From NCBI RefSeq assembly GCF_021129305.1, contig NZ_JAJOMB010000025.1:62001-126000 (forward strand): 64,000 nt of DNA, read 5' to 3'. This document shows, piece after piece, positions 58,501 through 64,000 of the stretch; the first letter of the stretch is position 1; every line of letters begins with the position of its first letter. The translations under genes were made by a program, and so were the position numbers. The notes under the pieces were generated by a model. That model ran no database searches. It saw nothing but the letters and a program-made list of their open reading frames with translations, and was not told the DNA's origin. The stretch comes from Kineosporia babensis (GTDB taxonomy: Bacteria > Actinomycetota > Actinomycetes > Actinomycetales > Kineosporiaceae).

Positions 58501-61187
58501 AGCACCAGCGGGATCACGCTGGTCTGGTCGAACTTGACCGACGTGGCGCCGGTGAAACCGGTACCGGTGATCGTTGCCCCCAGCCCGCCTGCGGCAGCGC
58601 CCTGGCTCGGGCTGATCCCGGTGATCACCGGGGCCGCGGTGTAGGTGAAGCGGTTGGCCCCGGAGGTGTTGACGGTCCCGCCCGGCGTCACCACGGTCAC
58701 TACCGCTGGCCCAGCCGAACCGGCCGGGGTAACCGCCGTAATGCTCGTGCCCGGCCCGTTAACCGTGTAGCTCGCGGCGTCGGTACCGCCGAAACGCACC
58801 GCGGTGGCGCCGGTCAGATTGGTACCGGTGATGACGACGCTCGTACCCCCGGCGACCGGCCCCGCTGTCGGCGAAATACCGCTGACGGTGGGTGCAGCCG
58901 CGTACACGAAGTCGTCAGCCGAAGTGTTGGCAGACGTACCGGCGGGCGTCACTACCCTCACGTCCGCTGTTCCCGCAGTACCAGCCGGGGAAGTGGCCGT
59001 GATCTGGGTCGGGCTCACCACCGTCACGAAGCTGGCGCTGTTCGCCCCGAAGTTCACGGCCGTGGCTCCGGTGAAACCGGTACCGGTGATGGTCACGCTC
59101 GTCCCACCGCCGAGCGGCCCAGTAGCCGGGCTGACGCTGGACACGGTCGGCAGAGCGATGTACGTGAACTGGTCGGCCGCGCTGGCAGGACTGGTGCCGG
59201 CGGGGTTGGTGACGGTGACGTCGATCGTTCCCGCGCTGCCGGCCGGTGAGACCGCGGTGATGCTCGTGGTCGAGTTGACCGTGTAGCTCGTCGCGTTAGT
59301 GCCGCCGAACTTCACCGCGGCAGCACCGGACAGCCCGGCGAAACCGGTACCAGTGATGGTGACCGACGTACCCCCGGACACCGACCCGCTGGACGGGTTG
59401 ACGTTCGTGACGGTGGGCGTACTGACGTAGGTGAAGTCGTCTGCTGTCGTGTTGGCCGACGTCCCACCGGGTGTGGTGACCGTGACGTCCACCGTGCCCG
59501 CGCTACCCGCAGGAGCAACCACCGTCAGGCTGGTCGCGGTATTCGCAGTGATAGAGGTGCCGTTGGTGTTGCCGAACTTGACCACCGACGCGTTGCTCAG
59601 CGCCGTACCGGTGATGGTGACGGTGGTACCCCCGCCGATCTGCCCTACCGAAGGGCTGATCGCCGTCACGGTCGGCACGGCCACGTAGGTGTACTGGTCC
59701 GCGCTGACCACATCGGACTGACCGCCGGTGGTCGTGACCCGAACGTCCACCTGGCCGGCCGTCTTCGCCGGGGCTACTGCGGTGATCTGGGTGGCGCTGT
59801 CGACGGAGAAACTGGTGGCCGCCGTGCCGCCGAACGTAACCGCGCTGGCGCCGCTCAGATTCGTCCCGGTGATCGTCACCGTCGTACCACCTGCGGTCGG
59901 CCCGCGGATCGGCGTGACCGCAGTGATCACCGGCTTGGGGACGTACTTGTAGTCGTCGCTGGCGGTGTTGGCCGAGGTGCCGGTCGGGTTGACCACCCGC
60001 ACGTCGACCGTGCCGGTGCCCGCCGGAGCGACCGCCGTGATCTTGTTCAGGGCGTCGATCGTGTAGCTGGTGGCCGGGGTCGAGCCGAAGTTGACCGCGG
60101 TGGTGCCGAGGAACCCGGAGCCGTTGATCGTGACGCTGGTCGCGCCCGCCTCAGACCCCTGAGTCGGCGAAATGCTGGTGATCGCGGGCGTGGGCGGGAC
60201 GCTCGTGCCGCACTCGCTGGTACCGATGTCCAGGTTGACCGCGGCCAGACCAGCCACGTTGATGACCACCCGGACCGCGATCACCTTCATCGAGTACTGC
60301 CCGGCACCCTGGTTGGCGGTGCTCTGGTAGTTGAGGATGATCGAGCCGGCCGTCACCGGAGCGCCGAGCACGTTGAGGGTGAGTGGGATGGTGTAGTTCG
60401 GCGTGATGGTGCCGCTGGGGATCGCTGCCCCCAGGTTCAGCCCACCGCCGAGCTGCAGACCGGTGACCGTGGACGTACCGGTGACACCGCTGCCGGTGGC
60501 CACACATTCCGAGTGCGTCGGGCCCAGCCTCACCAGGCCGCTCGCGACATTCAGGTTGGCCAGGTCGGCCGTGGCATTGGCCTTGTCATACAACGGATCG
60601 GCGGTGGCCGTGGTCTGGACCAGACCGGCCGAGGCCACACTGTTGACGGCCGCCCCCAGGCCGGTCAGGTCAGCCAGTTGAGCGCTCGGCGTGCCCGGGT
60701 ACTGCGACTGGGCCACGCTCGCGATGTTGACGGTCGCGGCAGCCAGCAATGTCACGCTGCCGTTCAGCACGTTGGCGTTGGAGATCACCGTGCTACTGCT
60801 GGGGAAGGCCTCACCGGGCTGCGCACCCAGCGGCACCACAGCACCGGCGATCAGCAGGCCGGCCAGCCCGCGCGCCGTAGCACCGCGGAAAACCCGCTTC
60901 AGGCAAGGAGTTCGCGTAGCGACCGGGACGATCAGCCCACCGCAGAGAGCGTCATGGACATTCGTGCTGCCCTCGGCAGCGAGGTAGCCACCTCTGGTGC
61001 GCCCCTCGTCCTGCATCTGCGCACCGGCCGGGACAGCAACTTGCTCGGCGGCCGACGGAAGGGGAGCGTCTGAGGCGCCCACACCGTCCTGTGATTTTCT
61101 CGAAAGCGACCCCCGCAAGCTCTTCCAAGCTGCGACCAACTTCGCCGAAGGCCTGTTATCGCCGAGCCCCTGACCCCACACGCGCAT
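52575..61187 (-). CDS. Giant IPT/TIG-repeat cell-wall protein with LAXTG anchor
   Basis: Up to 2870 residues. A hydrophobic signal-like segment (RGLAGLLIAGAVVPLGAQPGEA) lies about 105 residues in, then an N-terminal domain, then 27 consecutive IPT/TIG repeats of about 80-85 residues (unit pattern ISPxxGxxxGGTxVTITGTGFTG...VxFG). The tail has a Gly/Glu linker (GTGTGGEGGN repeats), then LAFTG, one membrane helix and RNRSRRR, a class E sortase LAXTG-type signal. It is probably wall-anchored and adhesive. ATG at 61187 has GGGGGAG 8 bases upstream, but the first ~105 codons look weakly coding; a CTG at 60902 just before the signal peptide is the alternative. Confidence 0.85.
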   Translation of the reverse strand: MRVWGQGLGDNRPSAKLVAAWKSLRGSLSRKSQDGVGASDAPLPSAAEQVAVPAGAQMQDEGRTRGGYLAAEGSTNVHDALCGGLIVPVATRTPCLKRVFRGATARGLAGLLIAGAVVPLGAQPGEAFPSSSTVISNANVLNGSVTLLAAATVNIASVAQSQYPGTPSAQLADLTGLGAAVNSVASAGLVQTTATADPLYDKANATADLANLNVASGLVRLGPTHSECVATGSGVTGTSTVTGLQLGGGLNLGAAIPSGTITPNYTIPLTLNVLGAPVTAGSIILNYQSTANQGAGQYSMKVIAVRVVINVAGLAAVNLDIGTSECGTSVPPTPAITSISPTQGSEAGATSVTINGSGFLGTTAVNFGSTPATSYTIDALNKITAVAPAGTGTVDVRVVNPTGTSANTASDDYKYVPKPVITAVTPIRGPTAGGTTVTITGTNLSGASAVTFGGTAATSFSVDSATQITAVAPAKTAGQVDVRVTTTGGQSDVVSADQYTYVAVPTVTAISPSVGQIGGGTTVTITGTALSNASVVKFGNTNGTSITANTATSLTVVAPAGSAGTVDVTVTTPGGTSANTTADDFTYVSTPTVTNVNPSSGSVSGGTSVTITGTGFAGLSGAAAVKFGGTNATSYTVNSTTSITAVSPAGSAGTIDVTVTNPAGTSPASAADQFTYIALPTVSSVSPATGPLGGGTSVTITGTGFTGATAVNFGANSASFVTVVSPTQITATSPAGTAGTADVRVVTPAGTSANTSADDFVYAAAPTVSGISPTAGPVAGGTSVVITGTNLTGATAVRFGGTDAASYTVNGPGTSITAVTPAGSAGPAVVTVVTPGGTVNTSGANRFTYTAAPVITGISPSQGAAAGGLGATITGTGFTGATSVKFDQTSVIPLVLSDTTITIVGVPAHAVGPVNVSVTTPNGGTSAATAASTYTYVGQPTLTSISPASGPTAGGNTVTLTGTGFTNVNVVNFGLLTPATFTVVSDTEIRATAPAVVGAQLRLVSVNSVAYGTSGTQPYQYVDAPTVTLLTPSTGPVAGGTTVTVAGSGFTGATQVLFDGVPGTNIAISTDSTLTVRSPAGTVGAADVTVVGIGGTSSALGTLNDFTYVAAPAITSLSPTSGSAASATSVTITGTGFSGTTGVSFGGTPAVFSQLTDTTITIPVVPLHDTGDVNVVVTTANGGSSAVTAATKFTYLGAPTLTAVSPNRGPAGGGNQVVLTGTGFNQAVSVSFGLTSTTSFTKNSDTQITLNAPPGVIGTVPVTVSAGGVNISNSENYTYAAAPTVLTVNPNQLATTGGTRTVTLTGTGFTGATDVKFGSVSGTSLAVSNDGSLTVLAPTGTPGTVAVTVVAPGGTSTPVPVINDFTFIGQPVVSSVTPNTGPLGGGTAVTITGSGFNTATGASAVKFGGTNATSYVVVNDTTITAITPANSAGAAAVTVTTALGGTSASGTVFTYLGAPAVTGISPAAGLPTGGTTVAITGAGFTPTSTVAFGLTQVSQADVTYNSPTSITVTSSPAGLGTVDVRVTTAGGTSPNTAADDFTYVGTPVVSGLSPTAGDAAGGQTVSITGTGFIGVLNVNFGATAATSFTRQSDTLITATVPAGSGVVNVRVTTLVGGTSAAAAANQYTYVGAPTVSNVSPDDGPVAGGTPVTITGTNFTNATGVRFGNVLGANPQVVNATTMTVTSPAGSAGTVPVTVVGVYANSAASSSAEFTYLDLPEVTGVSPDSGSSAGGTAVTISGTGFTSGSVVKFGATTATTGFQFISPTEVRVTSPAGAAGVVNVSVTTDGGVSSTTGTRDDFRYVGTPTISALAPTTGKTAGGDLVTITGGQFYDVTSVTFDGVAGTALNTTGSPTSITVRTPPHAAGPVSVLVNTTAGGVSAPATFTYVAAPSVGGVTPDDGVLGGGTSVTLTGSGFTGATQVNFGTVPATSFTVDSATQITATSPGMSMPGTFDVTVEGPYGTSATNTNAQFTYAGPPTVTGISPTRGALAGGTEVTITGTGFTAGTTVTFDGVAATVRFVSATQVVATTPAGNAGTVAMVLNNGSGSAPGVNFTYADLPAVTSVTPPQGRESGGTAVVVRGSGFSTATGVKFGPDTASFSIVSDTEITTTSPGGTGSVNVRVTNDIGTSQAVSANAFQYLPAPTVTGVTPASGPLSGTTTVTVNGTGFVAGATTVDFGSAPGTSVNVISPTRLTVISPSSATAQVVNVLVTTANGTSSGAGTANDFAYVAAPSVGGISPTAGPVAGGTVMTISGTGFADATTVRFGTVSVPFVVNTDGTITLTVPAGSAGLVDITVTGPGGTSAVTPNTRFRYQVVPAISGISPAQGAVTGGTAIVITGTGFTGATRVTVGGNDMASFTVDSDTSIRAVTPAGLIGDRPVRVTTPGGLSPASTFTYLAAPDVSAIDPSVGPIAGGTQVTITGTGLTGATSVSFGGTTATPTVNSDTSLTVTSPAHAAGTVDVTVTGPLGTSAATTSTRFRYVEPGAAPALSSVNPRRGPAAGGNTVTLNGLGFTGASAVTFGGQSALYTVVSDTEITVTVPENGDGTVTIRVTTANGTSTDELTYTYVPLSELPRVDSLSPNVGPVAGGTPLTITGARFDEQTTVTFDGIPGTNLTLGPDVGGSVLQQAVPSTIRAAYSETLTVTSPAHAAGLVTIAVTNAAGTTTFVQSFTFIPLPSAVAFPVEVPAGTTSVIAPRGPDYTDLVVDACSAPSRGTVVVGPKGQACLYTAPDEVGSDEFTMDITDVIGQSTTQTVEVTVVPGDGTGTGGEGGNNNGGDGDGTGTGGEGGNDTGGDNGTGTGGEGGNSSGEGDGSGSGSGTGSGGGNDGLAFTGTPYFLVPLIGLGFGLILVGSGLVSVDRLRNRSRRR
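61148..61161 (+). repeat. Dispersed 14-bp motif, copy 6
   Basis: AAGGCCTGTTATCG, 26 bases inside the longest frame of the giant gene. If that start is right, the motif is translated as part of the residues GDNRPS, like copy 5 (GDNRLS). Confidence 0.8.
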
Positions 61188-61334
61188 GCGCCGAACTCCC
61201 CCAGAATCTCCACGTCGCCCGACGTGGCAGGGGTGACTCTAGGTAGATTCGTAATTACAGAGAGGTAATTAGGGTCGGTGTGTCGCGGGCCGGACGGATA
61301 GCCCTGGGACAGAAGGGGCGAAGTCCGACGCCCA
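61188..61334. promoter_or_regulatory. Intergenic region upstream of giant gene
   Basis: CCACGTC (61210-61216) and GACGTGG (61221-61227) form a small hairpin. TAATTAC (61252-61258) and GTAATTA (61265-61271) form a second, AT-rich inverted repeat, the richest A/T stretch near the gene and a plausible operator or promoter. A TAGAGT hexamer (minus strand, about 61236-61241) could be a -10 element. Confidence 0.45.
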
Positions 61335-61598
61335 CTACCGCCGAGGGAACGGCTGGAGCATGTCGAAGCGGGCGAGGTCGCCGCCGCAGCGCTGCACCAG
61401 CGCAACCAGCCGGTCCCACTCCCCGGCCTCGAGCGTCCCGCCTGCCTCGGACAGCTCGTCCGCCATCACCTCGAGCGCCAGCAGCCATTCGTTGTGGTCG
61501 AGCCAGTCGAGGACGTCGGCCCGGGCTTCGGCGGGCAACCTCTCCCCCAGATCCTGTACGTAACTGCGGATCTCCGGGGCCGGGCTCTGACGCCTCAT
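61335..61598 (-). CDS. MafI-like immunity protein for the EndoU toxin
   Basis: An 87-residue helical protein. ARADVLDWLDHNEWLLALEV followed by MADEL...WDRLVALVQRCG resembles the MafI family (pattern WLDHxEWxxALE), which neutralises EndoU toxins in polymorphic toxin systems. The ATG at 61598 overlaps the stop of the Rhs toxin gene by 4 bases, the arrangement expected of a toxin-immunity pair. The family assignment is from pattern memory and position, and direct inhibition is inferred. Confidence 0.7.
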   Translation of the reverse strand: MRRQSPAPEIRSYVQDLGERLPAEARADVLDWLDHNEWLLALEVMADELSEAGGTLEAGEWDRLVALVQRCGGDLARFDMLQPFPRR

Positions 61599-64000
61599 GG
61601 GACCAGTGGCCCCGTCGCCGGGCCGTTGTCGGGAAACGCGGTGCGCACCTTGCCGGTGTACGGCTCGTAGGCGATCCGCAGCCGCACGCCGTCCCGGACC
61701 TCCCAGGCCCGCCACACCGCTGGTTTACCCTTGCTGGTCAGTACCCCGCCGTTACCTTTCTCCACATGCCAGACAGTAGAGGGAGACGTGACGATGTCGC
61801 CTACGTTGTGCATGATCTGATCATCGCTCCAGGACAGGGGGTAGGACGTCTTGCCCGGCGCAGCCGGCCACCGGTGACTGCCGCCGCCGGCGTCGCCACC
61901 CAGAATGTGCTGGCGCGATTCACTGCTCAGCACATCGGAGTAGCAGCTCTGCAGCCCGAGCGGATCGGCCCAGAGATACGGATTGGGGACGTAGGCCCGG
62001 GCGTTCGGGGCAGCGGCCAGTCCCAGTGGGTCGGCTGAGAGGTACGCCCCGATCTGCGGGTCGTAGTAGCGATGGACGTTGTAGTCCAGTCCGGTCTCTT
62101 CGTCATGTTCCTGCCCAGGGAACTGCAGGGGGCAGTCTGCCGCTATGCCCTCGGGCCGGGCTCCCCAGACGCCGGCCTCCCGGCGCCAGCTGATCACGCC
62201 GTCCTCGTCCAGCAGTTCGGCCGGCGCCCCGGACAGATCCGTCACGATGGACCGGAAGCGCGCGTCGTACCAAGCCTGCTCGTCGATCGGACCGTGCGGC
62301 CCGGAGCGCTCCAGTTGGCTGAGGGGGCGCATCGTTCCCGGTTCCCAGTCCCACGTTCTGGTGGTTCTCACCCGTCCGTCGGTCTGGTCCTGCTCCCCCA
62401 GCAGAAAACCGTCCCAGCTGTACCGGACGGCCTGCAGCAACGTTTCGCCCCGGAACTGCTCCTTGCCCACCCGCCGGCCCAGCGCGTCGTACCGGTAACG
62501 CCACACGTCTCCGTCCGGGACCGACACCGCGACCAAACGGTCCAGCGCATCCCAGCGGTAGCGCCAGACCCGCGTCCCTCCGGACAACAACCTCTGCTGC
62601 CGGGAGATCACCCGTCCCTGACGGTCGTACTCATACCGCCAGGGGCCGGCCCGCCGGACCCGGCTGCCTTCGCGTTCCCAGGGGCCACCTGCCTCAGGGG
62701 TACTGACCAGCGCGCCGTCTGCGCTGTACGCAAACGCCCGCGAACCGCCGACACCACAGATCCGCTGCAGCGCGTCCAGATCGAAACTCGTTCTACCCCG
62801 CAGGAAGTCGTCGATCCGGGACAGACCGTTCGAGGACGTCCATCCGTAGCGACGCTCCTGCACCACCCGCTGCCCACCGACGATCCGCTGTCCGAACAAC
62901 CGTCCTTCGGCGTCCCAGGCCTGATCGACCTGGGCCCCTGGCACGAGCCGGCTGACCTCCCGCCCCAGAGCGTCGTGGGCGAAGCGCTGCGTTCGTCCGG
63001 CACTGGTCAGAAGGCTGACTCGACCCGCCTGGTCGTACTCCCACGTGCTCACCGCACCGCTCGGGCTCCGGCGGCGCAGCAACTGCCCGGCCGCATCGTA
63101 GGTATAGCCGACCGCCCACCCGTCGATGCTTTCGGACGTCACCCGTCCGTTCGCGTCCCGGGTGTACTCCACGGCAGTAAAGGGGTCGGCGGCCCGCATC
63201 AGCCGGTTGAGGCGGTCGAACTCGAACACGGTGGTGACGTCGTCGCTCGAGCGCGAGGCCAGGTTGCCGAGCTCGTCGTAGCCGAACCCGGTGACCTGAC
63301 CGGCGCCGTTCACCCGTTCCGTCAGCTGCCCGGCCGCGTCGTACCGGTAGCTCAGTACGCGCCCGTCGTAATCACGTTCGCGCACCAGACGCCCAGCCGG
63401 GTCGTACTCGTAGGTCCAGGTCAGCCCCTGAGCGTCGGTAACCGAGGTCAGCCGCAGTTCGGTGTCGTAGGTAAAGGCGACCTGCGCACCGAGAGCGTCG
63501 GTGCGCAGGGAGGGCAGATCGAAGGACGTGTACTCGATGCGGGTGCGTTGCCCGTCGGCCCCGGTGTACTCGGCGAAGTTGCCCTCCGCGTCGTACAGCC
63601 ACTGCTCCCGATGTCCGTCTGCGGACGTCCGGCTCGCCAGCCGTCCCTCGATCGTCCAGGTGAACGCTGTGGCGCGGCCCAGGGCATCGGCGACCGTGAC
63701 CGGTCGCCCACCGGCGTCCCGTTCGATCGTCGTGGTACTGCCCGCCGGATCGATCGCCGAGATCAGCAGGCCCGCCGCATCCGTCTCGAACGTGGTCACC
63801 CGGCCCACCGCGTCGGTGTTGCTGAGCATCGCTCCGCGCGAGTCGTACGTGAACCGCCGGACGGCGCCGGACGGATCCGCCGCAGCAACCAGATTGCCGG
63901 AGCTGTCGTACTGCCGACGCCAGCTCAGGCCGTCGGGCTGCAGCATCGCGAGCGGGCGGTGATCGGCGTCGTAGGTGAAGACGGTCTGCGCGCCGTCGGG
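61595..64000 (-). CDS. Rhs/YD-repeat toxin with C-terminal EndoU nuclease (5' end beyond window)
   Basis: At least 800 residues continue past the right edge. Many YD repeats (YDxxGxLxxxxxxxG pattern) lead to the Rhs core YDPQIGAYLSADPLGLAAAP and NPYLWADPLGLQ. The variable C-terminus has RQHILGGDAGGGSHRWP, then WSDDQIMHNVGDIVTSPSTVW and TGKVRTAFPDN, matching bacterial EndoU nucleases (two His in HIL and SHR, and the final FP-type end). EndoU toxins cleave RNA, often tRNA. The N-terminal export signal or delivery domain is outside the window. The MafI-like gene follows directly. Confidence 0.88.
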   Translation of the reverse strand, partial: PDGAQTVFTYDADHRPLAMLQPDGLSWRRQYDSSGNLVAAADPSGAVRRFTYDSRGAMLSNTDAVGRVTTFETDAAGLLISAIDPAGSTTTIERDAGGRPVTVADALGRATAFTWTIEGRLASRTSADGHREQWLYDAEGNFAEYTGADGQRTRIEYTSFDLPSLRTDALGAQVAFTYDTELRLTSVTDAQGLTWTYEYDPAGRLVRERDYDGRVLSYRYDAAGQLTERVNGAGQVTGFGYDELGNLASRSSDDVTTVFEFDRLNRLMRAADPFTAVEYTRDANGRVTSESIDGWAVGYTYDAAGQLLRRRSPSGAVSTWEYDQAGRVSLLTSAGRTQRFAHDALGREVSRLVPGAQVDQAWDAEGRLFGQRIVGGQRVVQERRYGWTSSNGLSRIDDFLRGRTSFDLDALQRICGVGGSRAFAYSADGALVSTPEAGGPWEREGSRVRRAGPWRYEYDRQGRVISRQQRLLSGGTRVWRYRWDALDRLVAVSVPDGDVWRYRYDALGRRVGKEQFRGETLLQAVRYSWDGFLLGEQDQTDGRVRTTRTWDWEPGTMRPLSQLERSGPHGPIDEQAWYDARFRSIVTDLSGAPAELLDEDGVISWRREAGVWGARPEGIAADCPLQFPGQEHDEETGLDYNVHRYYDPQIGAYLSADPLGLAAAPNARAYVPNPYLWADPLGLQSCYSDVLSSESRQHILGGDAGGGSHRWPAAPGKTSYPLSWSDDQIMHNVGDIVTSPSTVWHVEKGNGGVLTSKGKPAVWRAWEVRDGVRLRIAYEPYTGKVRTAFPDNGPATGPLVP

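Noticed and set aside
53235-60000. Long plus-strand frames opposite the giant IPT/TIG gene
   Set aside because: They repeat with the same period as the minus-strand repeats and encode Pro/Val/Arg-rich sequences without start signals or families; they are antisense shadows.
1-64000. CRISPR arrays, rRNA genes, IS elements with transposases
   Set aside because: No regularly spaced repeat array, rRNA sequence or transposase gene was recognised anywhere in the window.

Overview
The window is very GC-rich, dense with short-spaced genes, and uses GTG starts freely (TTG and probably CTG starts also appear). It carries families typical of Actinomycetes: DUF1059, DUF3152, DUF4180 and DUF2637 proteins, an actinobacterial GlgA/GlgM-type glycogen synthase, an ECF41-like sigma factor with a SnoaL-like tail, and a LAXTG-type sortase anchor. 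I read it as chromosomal DNA of a high-GC filamentous or spore-forming actinobacterium. The genus cannot be fixed from this sequence alone.

Layout. 1-12.5 kb is an accessory-looking stretch: three tyrosine-recombinase genes (one without the catalytic tyrosine), two possible aminoglycoside-modifying enzymes (APH and ANT(2'')-like), Nudix hydrolases, a KgtP-like transporter facing an orphan winged-helix regulator, a MarR/AzoR divergon, and a DUF1059-EAL operon. 12.5-20.4 kb holds metabolic and regulatory genes: glutaredoxin, inositol monophosphatase, glycogen synthase, a haloalkane-dehalogenase-like hydrolase, and a ROK regulator. 20.4-25.7 kb carries secreted proteins, a second APH-like kinase with an apparent CTG start, a decayed SGNH hydrolase and an OmpA-domain surface protein. 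25.8-28.4 kb is the anaerobic ribonucleotide reductase operon nrdD-nrdG behind a cobalamin riboswitch. 28.6-34 kb has a DUF2637 plasmid-type membrane protein, a coiled-coil protein, and a kinase-like/methyltransferase pair. 34-43.3 kb is a series of small regulator/enzyme units (MerR/VOC, LysE, SDR, quinone oxidoreductase, ECF41, NmrA/TetR). 43.3-52.5 kb has two tandem diguanylate cyclases, a Tat-exported FAD oxidase, a multi-pass membrane protein and a two-component system. 52.6-61.2 kb is one gene for a cell-wall protein of up to 2870 residues with 27 IPT/TIG repeats. The right edge is an Rhs protein (open at the edge) ending in an EndoU nuclease domain, followed by a MafI-like immunity gene.

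Regulation visible in the sequence includes the cobalamin riboswitch on nrdDG, paired palindromes in the MarR/AzoR intergenic region, a MerR operator, repeats in the TetR/NmrA intergenic region, and a 27-bp box found identically upstream of the ROK gene and between the glycogen synthase and inositol-phosphatase genes.

The most unusual signal is a 14-bp motif, AARGCCTGTTATCR, located six times (1128, 1432, 37461, 38587, 49451, 61148). Two copies flank one SDR gene in direct orientation, two lie beside the tyrosine-recombinase-like gene at the left end, one sits inside a membrane-protein gene, and one lies at the 5' end of the giant surface-protein gene. It does not match the integron attC or dif consensus. 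It may be a recombination site or the end of a small mobile element.
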